This document shows, piece by piece, positions 1-7,208 of a DNA stretch of 14,778 nt. A model generated the notes under the pieces. The model worked only from the letters and a program-made list of their open reading frames with translations. It ran no database searches and was not told the origin of the DNA. Each line of letters starts with the position of its first letter. Position 1 is the stretch's first letter. Source of the DNA: Candidatus Falkowbacteria bacterium CG10_big_fil_rev_8_21_14_0_10_43_11 (GTDB taxonomy: Bacteria; Patescibacteriota; Patescibacteriia; Patescibacteriales; XYC2-FULL-47-12); contig PFAS01000039.1 in the NCBI GenBank assembly GCA_002778635.1, forward strand, positions 1 through 14,778. The letters are read 5' to 3'. A program made the translations under genes and the position numbers.

Positions 1-800
1 ATGCGCCCCCAGCCCTCAAGCGGCGTGGTTTTTATTTCCACGAGCGGAATGCCCGCCATCATGTTCACTTCGGTTTTTAAAATTTTTGTGCCCAATAAAT
101 CCGCGGCGTATTTGAAAGTCAAATGGTTTTCCTCGCAAAAATCAATAATTTTCAAAACATCGGCTTTGCTTAAATTTGGGTCGGCCTGGATGATTTCATC
201 AAGCTTATGCAATCGCGTAAGCGCGCTTAAATCTTCAACTGCGGCCGCGTCAAAATATTTAAATTTTCTGGCAATGGCATATCCTAACGCTTTGTTGGCG
301 CTGAAAGCTTTTATCATTCTCTCGGTTGTCAAAGAATTACCGATGATCGCGACCTGATGGATGCCGACGCCTTGGCGGTAAAAATAACGTTGTAATTTGC
401 GGATGATAACTCGCGCGCCGGCGACGAAAAAAATGGACAAAAGCCAACCCGTAAGCAATATAAAGCGCGAGGAAAAAAGCTCGCGCTGAAAAAACATCAA
501 AATTATAATCGCGACAAAACCGGTGGAAGAAGCTAAAATCACGCGGTAAAGTTCGTTGCTGATGCGGTCAAAGCCGTTGATGGCGTATAGTCCGGCAAAA
601 GCAAAAATTATCAGCCAAAAAGTCGCTAAATAAAAAACAACCGCCAGATAAGATTCAAACGGCAGAGAAAAAATAACCGGCCGGATGCCGGCCGTAAATT
701 CCGCGAAACGCAATTGATAAGCGGAAATTGCCGCGAGCACTATCATCAAAAAATCCAACGGCACCAGTAAAAATGTGAATATTAATTCCGATTTCTTCAT
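1..800 (-). CDS. Polyprenyl glycosylphosphotransferase (undecaprenyl-phosphate sugar transferase), C-terminus off window
   Basis: Reading the minus strand from the ATG at 798-800 gives 266 codons with no stop, so the gene leaves the window on the left and only the N-terminal part is present. The product starts MKKSELIFTFLLVPLDF and has about four hydrophobic segments (residues ~6-27, 50-72, 92-104, 113-131), then a Rossmann-like region starting at VAIIGNSLTTER (~150). It ends in the motif EIKTTPLEGWGR, which in this family lies just before the catalytic sugar-transferase domain (KR-x-FD region, outside the window). Family members move a sugar-1-phosphate from a nucleotide sugar to undecaprenyl phosphate at the membrane, the first step of exopolysaccharide or glycan assembly. 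The gene lies 28 bases downstream of rnpB on the same strand with no clear promoter or Shine-Dalgarno of its own, so read-through from rnpB is possible. Sugar specificity cannot be told. Confidence 0.85.
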   Translation of the reverse strand, partial: MKKSELIFTFLLVPLDFLMIVLAAISAYQLRFAEFTAGIRPVIFSLPFESYLAVVFYLATFWLIIFAFAGLYAINGFDRISNELYRVILASSTGFVAIIILMFFQRELFSSRFILLTGWLLSIFFVAGARVIIRKLQRYFYRQGVGIHQVAIIGNSLTTERMIKAFSANKALGYAIARKFKYFDAAAVEDLSALTRLHKLDEIIQADPNLSKADVLKIIDFCEENHLTFKYAADLLGTKILKTEVNMMAGIPLVEIKTTPLEGWGR

Positions 801-828
801 AGTTCAAGAGAGATTTTAAAAATTTGAG

Positions 829-1287
829 CGCAGTAATTTTAGGGCAAACTATAAGCCGGATTCTGTTCCCGCCCTGCAGTCTTGCAAGATGGGAGGCAAT
901 CATTTATCTAGTCCCGAGATTGCTCCCGGAATCAAGCGGCACTTCCCGCAATACTGCGGGACACGGCCTTGCATCAGTTAGGGTTTACCATCGTTCGCTG
1001 TCGCCAGCGAGGAAAATATGTAGCTTACGTTGTAAGGATATCCCTAATACAACTTAAGCATCATACAACTTTTCACCTTTTGCCAATGCTCCGCAATGCA
1101 ACTTTCAATAATCTTTCTTTTATTGAAAATTGAAAATTCCATTGCGAAGCAATGACTAGTATTGTCTCTGTGGCACTTTCCCTTGGATTGCTCCAGGTGG
1201 ACGTTATCCACTAACCTTTTATGATGTCCGGACTTTCCTCCCCGGCATGTGCCGGGACGATTGCCCGTTTGCCCTAAAATTACTGCG
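829..1287 (-). ncRNA. rnpB: RNase P RNA (catalytic RNA, type A-like)
   Basis: This RNA removes 5' leaders from pre-tRNAs. On the minus strand the 5' conserved block GAGGAAAGTCCGGAC lies at 1226-1240 and the 3' block ACAGAATCCGGCTTAT at 851-866. Within them CCGGA pairs with TCCGG, a compensatory variant of the usual CCGGG/CCCGG P4 pairing. Also visible are GGTAAACCC, GCAAGGCC and CTAGATAAATGATTGCC, all typical of bacterial P RNA. P1 is a perfect 21-bp inverted repeat (829-849 with 1267-1287), P2 pairs 895-901 with 1259-1265, P3 is a short hairpin at 1241-1256, and a P19-like hairpin sits at 867-894. A long AT-rich hairpin at 1084-1154 occupies the P8/P9 area. The total of about 459 nt is longer than the 377 nt of E. 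coli. The exact mature ends are uncertain by around 10 nt. Confidence 0.95.
1084..1154 (-). repeat. 71-nt AT-rich hairpin inside rnpB
   Basis: Positions 1084-1098 and 1140-1154 pair over 13 of 15 bases, and inside them 1103-1110 (TTTCAATA) pairs perfectly with 1121-1128 (TATTGAAA). The outer right arm is itself a palindrome (CATTGC-GAA-GCAATG), so two smaller hairpins are an alternative fold. It lies between the CCACAGAGAC segment and the GGTGAAAAG segment of the RNA, where the short P8/P9 helices normally sit, so it is read as an enlarged peripheral helix. That placement is inference from motif order. Confidence 0.7.
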
Positions 1288-1300
1288 TTAAAAAGTGCAA

Positions 1301-1330
1301 ACCCCATATAATAAAGCGGCTTAATGGGGT
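1301..1330 (-). promoter_or_regulatory. Leader hairpin upstream of RNase P RNA
   Basis: A 7-bp perfect stem (ACCCCAT at 1301-1307 with ATGGGGT at 1324-1330) encloses a 16-nt loop. If transcription starts near 1337, as the promoter predicts, this hairpin forms most of the 5' leader ahead of the P1 helix. Only a loose T-stretch follows it on the minus strand, so it is not a convincing terminator. It may mark a processing site. A weaker alternative promoter (TTTACC, 17 nt, TATATG) overlaps it and would start RNA close to the mature end. Confidence 0.5.
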
Positions 1331-1343
1331 AAACTACTTAAAA

Positions 1344-1372
1344 ATAGTAGCATTTTAAGGAAAAAAAGTCAA
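1344..1372 (-). promoter_or_regulatory. rnpB promoter
   Basis: On the minus strand TTGACT (1367-1372) and TACTAT (1344-1349) are separated by exactly 17 nt, and the -10 box is preceded by TGC, an extended -10. This is a near-consensus housekeeping-sigma promoter pointing into rnpB. The predicted start is about 1337, giving a leader of about 50 nt. Confidence 0.8.
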
Positions 1373-1384
1373 CGGCGGCGTTAT

Positions 1385-1410
1385 AAAAAACGGCTTACCG
1401 TAATAAGCCG
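1385..1410 (-). terminator. Rho-independent terminator after the RND gene
   Basis: A perfect 7-bp stem (1391-1397 CGGCTTA with 1404-1410 TAAGCCG, 6-nt loop) is followed on the minus strand by six T residues (complement of 1385-1390). It sits just past the stop codon of the RND gene and just upstream of the rnpB promoter, cleanly separating the two transcripts. Confidence 0.85.
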
Positions 1411-1415
1411 CTTGT

Positions 1416-4400
1416 TTAGAATCTTTCCTTCTCCCTTATCATCATCCTAAATAAAGTCGGGATAATAAACAAAGTTAAAAAAGACGATAAAGTCAAACCA
1501 AAAATCACGGCGCTGCCGAGTGCGGTCCAGGTTGCCTCCGACAAAGTTACCGGAATTAAACCCAAAATCGTACAGATGGAAGTAATAAAAATCGCTTCCA
1601 AACGCGACTTGCCCGCGTCGATGATTGCCTCTTCAAAAGGAATGCCAAATTTAATGTTGAGATTAATTTTATCAATCAAAATAATCGCGTTTTTTACCAC
1701 AATGCCAAACAGCGCGAGCAAACCGATAAGGCCTGGAAAACTCAACGAGATACGGAAAATAGCCAGGCCAAAAAATACGCCGATCAGTGCTAAAGGAATT
1801 GTTAATAATACTATCAGGGCTTTTTTAAAAGAATTAAACTGGATGATGAGCGTAGAAATAATCAGAATGCCAGCCAGCACCATCGCGGTTAAAATTGAAT
1901 AAACCGACTCTTGATTTTGTTCGTTTTCACCGCCATAGATTATAGAATAACCTTCGGGTATTTTATAATCTTTGATTTTTTGCTTGAATTCAGCTAACAC
2001 CGCGTTCGGCCGGGTCGTGCCTTCCACGCCGGAAGACAGCAGCACGGCGCGTTTTTGGTCAATGCGCGTAATGGCGTCAACCGAGGGCTGAAGTTCAATT
2101 TTGGCCACATCTTTCAAGAAAACCGAGTTGCCCAGCCGGTTCACCACTTGCAAATTTTGGATGCTTTCTAAATTTGGGATGGTTTTAGGGTCAAAACGCG
2201 CGGTTATTTTTATTTCTTTGCCGCCCGCAATTACTTTTGACACCTCCGTGCCGGTAATCGCCAGCCGCAACACGCTGCCCACTTGAGCCGCGTTTAAATT
2301 ATTCAATTCCAGCGCGACCGGGTTCAAATTAAAGGTATATTCCGCCGGCGCGTCTTTAAGGGAAATAACCGGAGTCGCCACGCCTTTAACGGAAGCGAGC
2401 ACTAACTTTAAATCATGGCTAATTTTATCAAGTTGCTGCAAATCTTCACCGGTAATTCTCGCTTCAAACGCCGAACCCGAGGGCGGGCCGCCGCGCGGAG
2501 ATTCCACGACGATAGTCGCGTTGCCGATTGTTTTGACGTCTTCGCTTATCCGCGTAGCTAAATCATAGGAAGTGATATCGCGCTCTTTAGCGTCAACTAA
2601 ACGCAAAGTAATGCCGGCCAGGTGGGACGTGTCAGTCAAAGAGCCGCCGCCAATTGAATTTAAAGACGACCCACCGCGGCCGACCACAGTGGAAAAATTA
2701 TCAATGGCTTTGTATTTTAATAATTTTTCTTCCACCTGCCGGACGATTTTGTCCGCTTCTCCAATTCTTAAACCAATCGGCGCCTGCACGGAAATAGTGA
2801 TGTAATCTTCGTTGGACGCGGGAAAAAATTCAGTCGGGACAATGCCGGTAACTAAAAACGAAACGGCCACGGCAAATAAAATTAACGCCGCAGCAATGGT
2901 CAAGCGCCGGTTGTTTTTGGTTGATAAAATTGCCCGCAAAGCTTTTTCGTAATACGGCAGAATTTTGTTAAAATGAATTACGCCGTGAATGGCGCGGCTA
3001 AAAAAATTATCGTCTTCATGCGTTCCTTGTTCGCGTAATTTCTTTTTTATCAGTTCGTCGTCCTCTGCTTCCGCCTCCATCAGCTGCTTGTTACCGGTTA
3101 AAACATCGCGGCCGCCGCGAAAATACCAACGGATTAAAATAACCACCGCGACTAAGAGCGCTGCCGCGAGGTAAGCGTACCATGAGCCTAAAACAGCGGA
3201 ATAAACGCCGCCGGCAATCAAACCGATGATAATTAGCCAAAAAAATTTGCGCGTTAAGCGAATCCGTTCTAATACCGCCGCAAGCGGATGATTGACCATT
3301 AAAGCGATTAATAAAGAAGCGATTAAAGTTACGGACACGGTTATGGGAACGGATTTAATAAATTCGCCCATGATGCCGGTAGACAAAAGCATCGGCAAAA
3401 ACGCCCAAACGGTTGTCAGCGTAGTGGTCGTTAAGACTACTTTAAAATCATTCAGCACTAAAAGCACCGCTTCTTCCGGAGTATATTTGCCGGTGCGCAA
3501 ATATTGTTTGGTCGCGGACACTACCACAATCGCGTCGTCAACCAATAAACCAAGCGAAAGCAGCAAAGAAAAAACTGACAAAAAGTTTAAAGTAAGCCCG
3601 GCATAATCCATCACGCCAAAAGTGACAAAGAAAGTTAAAGGCACGGCAAGACCGGCGACAAAAGCCTCTTTTAAGCCGACCAGCAAAAATAAAATGCCGC
3701 CGACTAAAATAATAGTCAGGATAAAATCATGCGTTAATTGGTCAAACTGCTTGCCGATAATTTCCGCCATGTCAATATTGACGTGGTAATTGATGCCGGG
3801 CGGAAATTTTTTTAACAAACCGTTAATAGCGGCTTTGCTTTCCTCAATGGTAGTAATAATATTGCCGCCGGTTTTTTTCACAATGGACAAATTAATGGCG
3901 TCAGTGGGAGTTTGGCCGGCTCCGGATTGGCGGGAGTAAGTTGTTTTTTTAATTGTTTTTTCCAAAACGGCGGCAACGTCTTTTAAGTAAATTAAACTGC
4001 CGCTGTCGCCGTGCGTAATTGGGATGTTAGCGATAGCGGCGGCGGAAAAAACCCGCGCGTCCGAGCGGATGGTATAATTAAATTTATCGCCGGTAAAAAT
4101 ACCGGCCGGTAGGGCTAAATTCGTCGCCTTGATTGCTTGATTGGCTAAATCCGGCGAGAGATGGTAAAAAATTAATTTCTGCGGGTCGTAAGCGACTTCG
4201 TATTCTATTTCATCGCCGCCGGACACCAATACTTCGCGCACGCCCGAAATTTTTTCCAATTCATCCGCGATATCGTCGGCATAGCGGCGCATGGTTAAGC
4301 CATCGTAAGGACCGGACAAACTGACGGTCCAAATCGGCTGGTCGTCTAAAGAAATTTCTTTGACTTGCGGCTCCTGCGCGTCGGTCGGCAAGTCATTTTT

Positions 4401-4835
4401 GAGCGAAGAAACTTTATCGCGCAATTTGCGGATGGAATCCTCCAAATCCCGCTTGGCTTCAAATTCAACCGTAATCGCCGAAATTGAATTAGCCGAATTA
4501 GAGGTTATTTTTTTAATGCCTTTGACGCTGGAAATGCCGGTTTCTAATTTTTTAGTGACCAGTTCTTCCATATCTGCCGGCGACACGCCCGGGTACACGG
4601 TGGCCACGACCGCGATCGGAATTTTTACCTCCGGGTTTGATTCGCGCGGTAATTTGGCAAAAGAGTAAACTCCCCAGGCGGAAATTAAAATAATCAATAA
4701 AATAACCACGCGAAAATTGCTGACAAAAAAATTAAGCCAGGTTTTGCGCAAAGCCGGATTAAACTCCAGTTTGGCGAGATATTTGGAGTCAGAGGAAAGC
4801 TGCTCTCTTTTATTTCCAATATTATCTAATGGCAT
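1416..4835 (-). CDS. RND efflux transporter permease (AcrB-like fold, with an extra central membrane pair)
   Basis: This 1139-residue protein is a proton-driven RND-superfamily transporter. The architecture is the standard internally duplicated one: TM1 (~36-57), a large extracytoplasmic domain starting KLPRESNPEV, TM2-6 (~372-518), TM7 (~645-663), a second extracytoplasmic domain, and TM8-12 (~980-1132). The proton-relay residues are all there: D433 and D434 in GLLVDDAIVVV, K1048 in GIVVKNAIIL, R1078 and T1085, matching AcrB D407, D408, K940, R971 and T978 with near-identical spacing. Between TM6 and TM7 it carries an unusual insert: two more hydrophobic segments (~531-570) plus an acidic loop (EAEAEDDELIKKK, ~587-599). 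The substrate is unknown; the sequence looks more like drug/hydrophobe pumps than metal pumps. It lies downstream of its fusion-protein partner. No clear Shine-Dalgarno precedes the ATG (AAAGATT only). Confidence 0.93.
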   Translation of the reverse strand: MPLDNIGNKREQLSSDSKYLAKLEFNPALRKTWLNFFVSNFRVVILLIILISAWGVYSFAKLPRESNPEVKIPIAVVATVYPGVSPADMEELVTKKLETGISSVKGIKKITSNSANSISAITVEFEAKRDLEDSIRKLRDKVSSLKNDLPTDAQEPQVKEISLDDQPIWTVSLSGPYDGLTMRRYADDIADELEKISGVREVLVSGGDEIEYEVAYDPQKLIFYHLSPDLANQAIKATNLALPAGIFTGDKFNYTIRSDARVFSAAAIANIPITHGDSGSLIYLKDVAAVLEKTIKKTTYSRQSGAGQTPTDAINLSIVKKTGGNIITTIEESKAAINGLLKKFPPGINYHVNIDMAEIIGKQFDQLTHDFILTIILVGGILFLLVGLKEAFVAGLAVPLTFFVTFGVMDYAGLTLNFLSVFSLLLSLGLLVDDAIVVVSATKQYLRTGKYTPEEAVLLVLNDFKVVLTTTTLTTVWAFLPMLLSTGIMGEFIKSVPITVSVTLIASLLIALMVNHPLAAVLERIRLTRKFFWLIIIGLIAGGVYSAVLGSWYAYLAAALLVAVVILIRWYFRGGRDVLTGNKQLMEAEAEDDELIKKKLREQGTHEDDNFFSRAIHGVIHFNKILPYYEKALRAILSTKNNRRLTIAAALILFAVAVSFLVTGIVPTEFFPASNEDYITISVQAPIGLRIGEADKIVRQVEEKLLKYKAIDNFSTVVGRGGSSLNSIGGGSLTDTSHLAGITLRLVDAKERDITSYDLATRISEDVKTIGNATIVVESPRGGPPSGSAFEARITGEDLQQLDKISHDLKLVLASVKGVATPVISLKDAPAEYTFNLNPVALELNNLNAAQVGSVLRLAITGTEVSKVIAGGKEIKITARFDPKTIPNLESIQNLQVVNRLGNSVFLKDVAKIELQPSVDAITRIDQKRAVLLSSGVEGTTRPNAVLAEFKQKIKDYKIPEGYSIIYGGENEQNQESVYSILTAMVLAGILIISTLIIQFNSFKKALIVLLTIPLALIGVFFGLAIFRISLSFPGLIGLLALFGIVVKNAIILIDKINLNIKFGIPFEEAIIDAGKSRLEAIFITSICTILGLIPVTLSEATWTALGSAVIFGLTLSSFLTLFIIPTLFRMMIREKERF

Positions 4836-4847
4836 AATCTTTATAAT

Positions 4848-4986
4848 TTCTAATTATTCTAATTACTAATTGACCTAATCAATGCCTAATTTTTAAATAA
4901 CCAATGACTAATAATTTTTAGACATTAGGTATTATACCATTGGGCATTGATTAGAAATTAGGTTAATTAGAAATTAGAAATTTAAT
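4848..4986. repeat. AT-rich imperfect inverted repeat between pump genes
   Basis: A perfect 12-bp inverted repeat (CTAATCAATGCC at 4875-4886, GGCATTGATTAG at 4943-4954) is flanked by longer arms made of degenerate TTAGAAATTA units. TTAGAAATTA itself occurs directly repeated at 4951-4960 and 4967-4976. A nested CCAATG/CATTGG pair (4901-4906, 4938-4943) offers a competing fold. The stretch holds no gene. It may be a palindromic dispersed element, a transcript-stabilising hairpin, or a weak terminator. Confidence 0.65.
4931..4939 (-). promoter_or_regulatory. Possible extended -10 promoter for the RND gene
   Basis: On the minus strand the sequence reads TGGTATAAT, a perfect TATAAT (4931-4936) with the TGn extension. 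No good -35 box sits 17 nt upstream (AATTTC). The start would be near 4924, giving a leader of about 90 nt. It lies inside the inverted-repeat region, so the match could be chance in AT-rich DNA. If real, the permease can be made independently of the fusion protein. Confidence 0.4.
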
Positions 4987-4992
4987 AACTTC

Positions 4993-6786
4993 TCATTTTA
5001 TGATTTCTGTCACATTCCCCTCCTCCAGTTCTTTATTCCCTTCCACGATAACCTCATCCCCATTTTTTAATCCATTTCTAACTTCAATTTTCTCTCCTTC
5101 CGTAATGCCTAATTCTACAGCAATTTTTGCCGCCTTGCCGTCTTTAACGATAAAAACGAATTTTTCGTTGGGGGTAATGGCTATCGCTTGCAGGGGAATA
5201 AAAAAATTATTGCTCGCCATCCCCTGTTCCCCGTTAACCGGAATTTTTACGTTAACAAAAGTTTCGGCAATTAACTTTTTGTCTTTATTATCATAGGTGA
5301 TTTCCACGGTAACTTTTTTGGTCGTCGCGTCGGCGGACGGGTCAATACGAGTAATTATTCCTTCTAAATTATCATTAATCACCGCTTTTTGGCCTAAATT
5401 AAACTTATAAATATCTTCTGAAGAAATGCCAACAATAATTTTAACCGCGTTATTTTGGGAAATTTCCGCAAGTTTTTGTCCAGCTCGCACTTCACTGCCA
5501 TGCTCAACTGATTTTTGGGTAATAACGCCGGAGATAGGCGCTTGTACTGATAAATCAGCGGTTTGCGTCTGAATAACATCAAGCTGGCCGCGCGCGTTGT
5601 CTAAAGCGGCTTTAGAACCGGCTAACGCCTGTTCCTTGCCTTTGCGCGCGCTCTCCATTGCGGCTATCGCCGTTTCATAGCCGGTCTGCGCCAAGGTAAG
5701 CTGGCTTTGAGCGATATTAACCGCGTTTTGCAAAGCGTCCAGCTGCTGTTTATTCGTTAAATCAACATTTTGCAAGCTGGCAAAAGTTCCTTGGGCCGCC
5801 GTTTGAGCATTGATAACGGTCGCACGGAGACCGGTAAACGCGCTTTTTTGCCCTATCAACGCTGAATCAGGAAAAAGCGAATTAGAAATGGTGTTATTTA
5901 AAACAATAATTACGGCATCGGTTAAATCTTTCGTCTGTGACAATAACTGTACGGCCGTTTGGAACCCCTCAACAATATTTTGGCTGTCAATGTTTTTTTG
6001 CGCCTGTCGTTCGTAGGCCGAGCGCAATAAAACATGTTTATTTTTTGCGTCAATAAGCGTTTGCGAATTTTTTACTCCTAATGTCAAATTAACGCCGGGC
6101 AGTTGGACGCTGTCTTTTTCCGCCGCTAAAATATAATTAATCTGATCCAAAGCGCTGTTGACCGCGTTTAAATAATTATGATAGGCGATCACCGCGTTAT
6201 TTTTTATGTCTTTCTTACTTTTCTCCTGCAAATTTTGAGAGTTGGCTAAATTATCCTGAGCCGCTTGCAGGCCGATTTTGGCGCTCTCAACCGATTCCTG
6301 CGCCCGTTTTATTCCTAATTCCGCCTGCCAAATGTTTTCGTCCAGCATGCGCTGGTTTGAATCATGGCTTAATTGCATGTTGCTGACGCTTGTTTGGGCG
6401 TTATTTAAACTGGCCAAGAGCGTGCTGTCGTATAACGATGCCAAAACCTGCCCGGCGCTTACCGTATCGCCGGTTTTAAAATAAACGCCGCGGGCGGTGC
6501 CGTTAACCATCGCGACCGCGTCAACAACGCTGTCGGCTTTAACCGTGCCGACCGTTTCAATGTTTGCCTGCCCGTTGCCGTCAATGCCTAATGTCATTAC
6601 TTTTACTTGTTTGGAGGCGTTAATAATTTTCTCACCTTGCACTTCTCCGTTATTTTTTAGGAAGTTTTGCGCGGCAAAAATTCCGCTGCCGATTAAAATA
6701 ACGGCTAGCGGAACGATTAAAAACGAGCTTTTAAACCAGCGCTGTTTTTGTTTGGGTATTTGTTCTAAAAAATTCGCTGTTTCCAT
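4993..6786 (-). CDS. Membrane fusion (periplasmic-adaptor-type) subunit of the RND pump, HlyD/AcrA-like
   Basis: This 597-residue protein should link the RND permease to the outer side of the cell. It has an N-terminal signal anchor (~20-40), a first lipoyl half (~87-120, ARGVYFKTGDTVSAGQVLA), a very long helical region (~121-410), the second lipoyl half (~411-444, VQAPISGVITQKSVEHGSEV), a beta-barrel (~446-520) and a membrane-proximal domain (~525-597). AcrA-type adaptors are about 400 residues; the excess here is nearly all in the helical hairpin, whose middle (~190-335) looks like an inserted helical bundle rather than one coiled coil. It precedes the RND gene and the two surely act together. 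The ATG has no Shine-Dalgarno (AAATAAAAAT before it). No outer-membrane factor gene is nearby, as expected for a cell without a classical outer membrane. Confidence 0.9.
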   Translation of the reverse strand: METANFLEQIPKQKQRWFKSSFLIVPLAVILIGSGIFAAQNFLKNNGEVQGEKIINASKQVKVMTLGIDGNGQANIETVGTVKADSVVDAVAMVNGTARGVYFKTGDTVSAGQVLASLYDSTLLASLNNAQTSVSNMQLSHDSNQRMLDENIWQAELGIKRAQESVESAKIGLQAAQDNLANSQNLQEKSKKDIKNNAVIAYHNYLNAVNSALDQINYILAAEKDSVQLPGVNLTLGVKNSQTLIDAKNKHVLLRSAYERQAQKNIDSQNIVEGFQTAVQLLSQTKDLTDAVIIVLNNTISNSLFPDSALIGQKSAFTGLRATVINAQTAAQGTFASLQNVDLTNKQQLDALQNAVNIAQSQLTLAQTGYETAIAAMESARKGKEQALAGSKAALDNARGQLDVIQTQTADLSVQAPISGVITQKSVEHGSEVRAGQKLAEISQNNAVKIIVGISSEDIYKFNLGQKAVINDNLEGIITRIDPSADATTKKVTVEITYDNKDKKLIAETFVNVKIPVNGEQGMASNNFFIPLQAIAITPNEKFVFIVKDGKAAKIAVELGITEGEKIEVRNGLKNGDEVIVEGNKELEEGNVTEIIK

Positions 6787-6811
6787 ATTTTTATTTATTT
6801 TTTAGTATTTG

Positions 6812-7099
6812 CTATTTCACGGGATGAATTATTAAATCTTCCAAAGTGACGCTCTTTAAATAGTTTAAAAAATCATCGCGCAGGCGCATCATGAAATGCA
6901 GGAGCAATTTGCCGTCGCGGTGACGGCAAACTTCGCACATAAACGCTTTGGCCATTTTATCCTCTCCCGGTTTCATAACTTTAATAATTTGATGCAAGGT
7001 GATTTTTTCCGCCGACCGGGCTAAAAGAAAACCGCCGTTAGGACCAAAGCTCGCGCTCACTATTTTGCCGCGGCTTAAAGCCTGAAAAACTTTTTGCAA
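6812..7099 (-). pseudogene. Rrf2-family regulator, N-terminally truncated
   Basis: The readable frame gives FEIAKAEKVSVSFLQKVFQA, then LSRGKIVSASFGPNGGFLLA and a C-terminal half ending FLNYLKSVTLEDLI. These match the second and third HTH helices, the wing and the dimerisation helix of Rrf2/IscR-type regulators. The first helix, about 25-30 residues, is missing: reading upstream in frame, a TAG stop appears near 7155 with no ATG/GTG/TTG before the TTG at 7097-7099, which would skip most of the HTH. Only two cysteines (MCEVCRH) are present instead of the three Fe-S ligands of IscR. The upstream gene's terminator lies where the missing start should be, suggesting a deletion scar. It sits 25 bases before the fusion-protein gene, so the ancestral gene was probably the local regulator of the pump. 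A short translated product from TTG cannot be excluded. Confidence 0.7.
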
Positions 7100-7160
7100 A
7101 AAAGAAACGGAAACTTTTTCCGCCTTGGCGATTTCGAAAATTTTAACGCTTCGCTATAGA

Positions 7161-7183
7161 AAAGGCGGCTTTGACAAAAGCCG
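7161..7183 (-). terminator. Terminator after the DHH pseudogene
   Basis: A perfect 7-bp stem (CGGCTTT at 7166-7172 with AAAGCCG at 7177-7183, 4-nt loop) is followed on the minus strand by CCTTTTCT. It lies just past the stop codon at 7209 and directly upstream of the truncated Rrf2 reading frame. Confidence 0.65.
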
Positions 7184-7208
7184 TCCGCTAATTTGAAGAC
7201 GAATAACC

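Noticed and set aside
1..357. Open plus-strand frame of 118 codons from position 1
   Set aside because: It is the shadow of the minus-strand sugar transferase, whose translation gives clear family motifs.
824..1307. Short frames on both strands (77-87 codons)
   Set aside because: They lie over the RNase P RNA gene, whose conserved blocks and helices explain the sequence.
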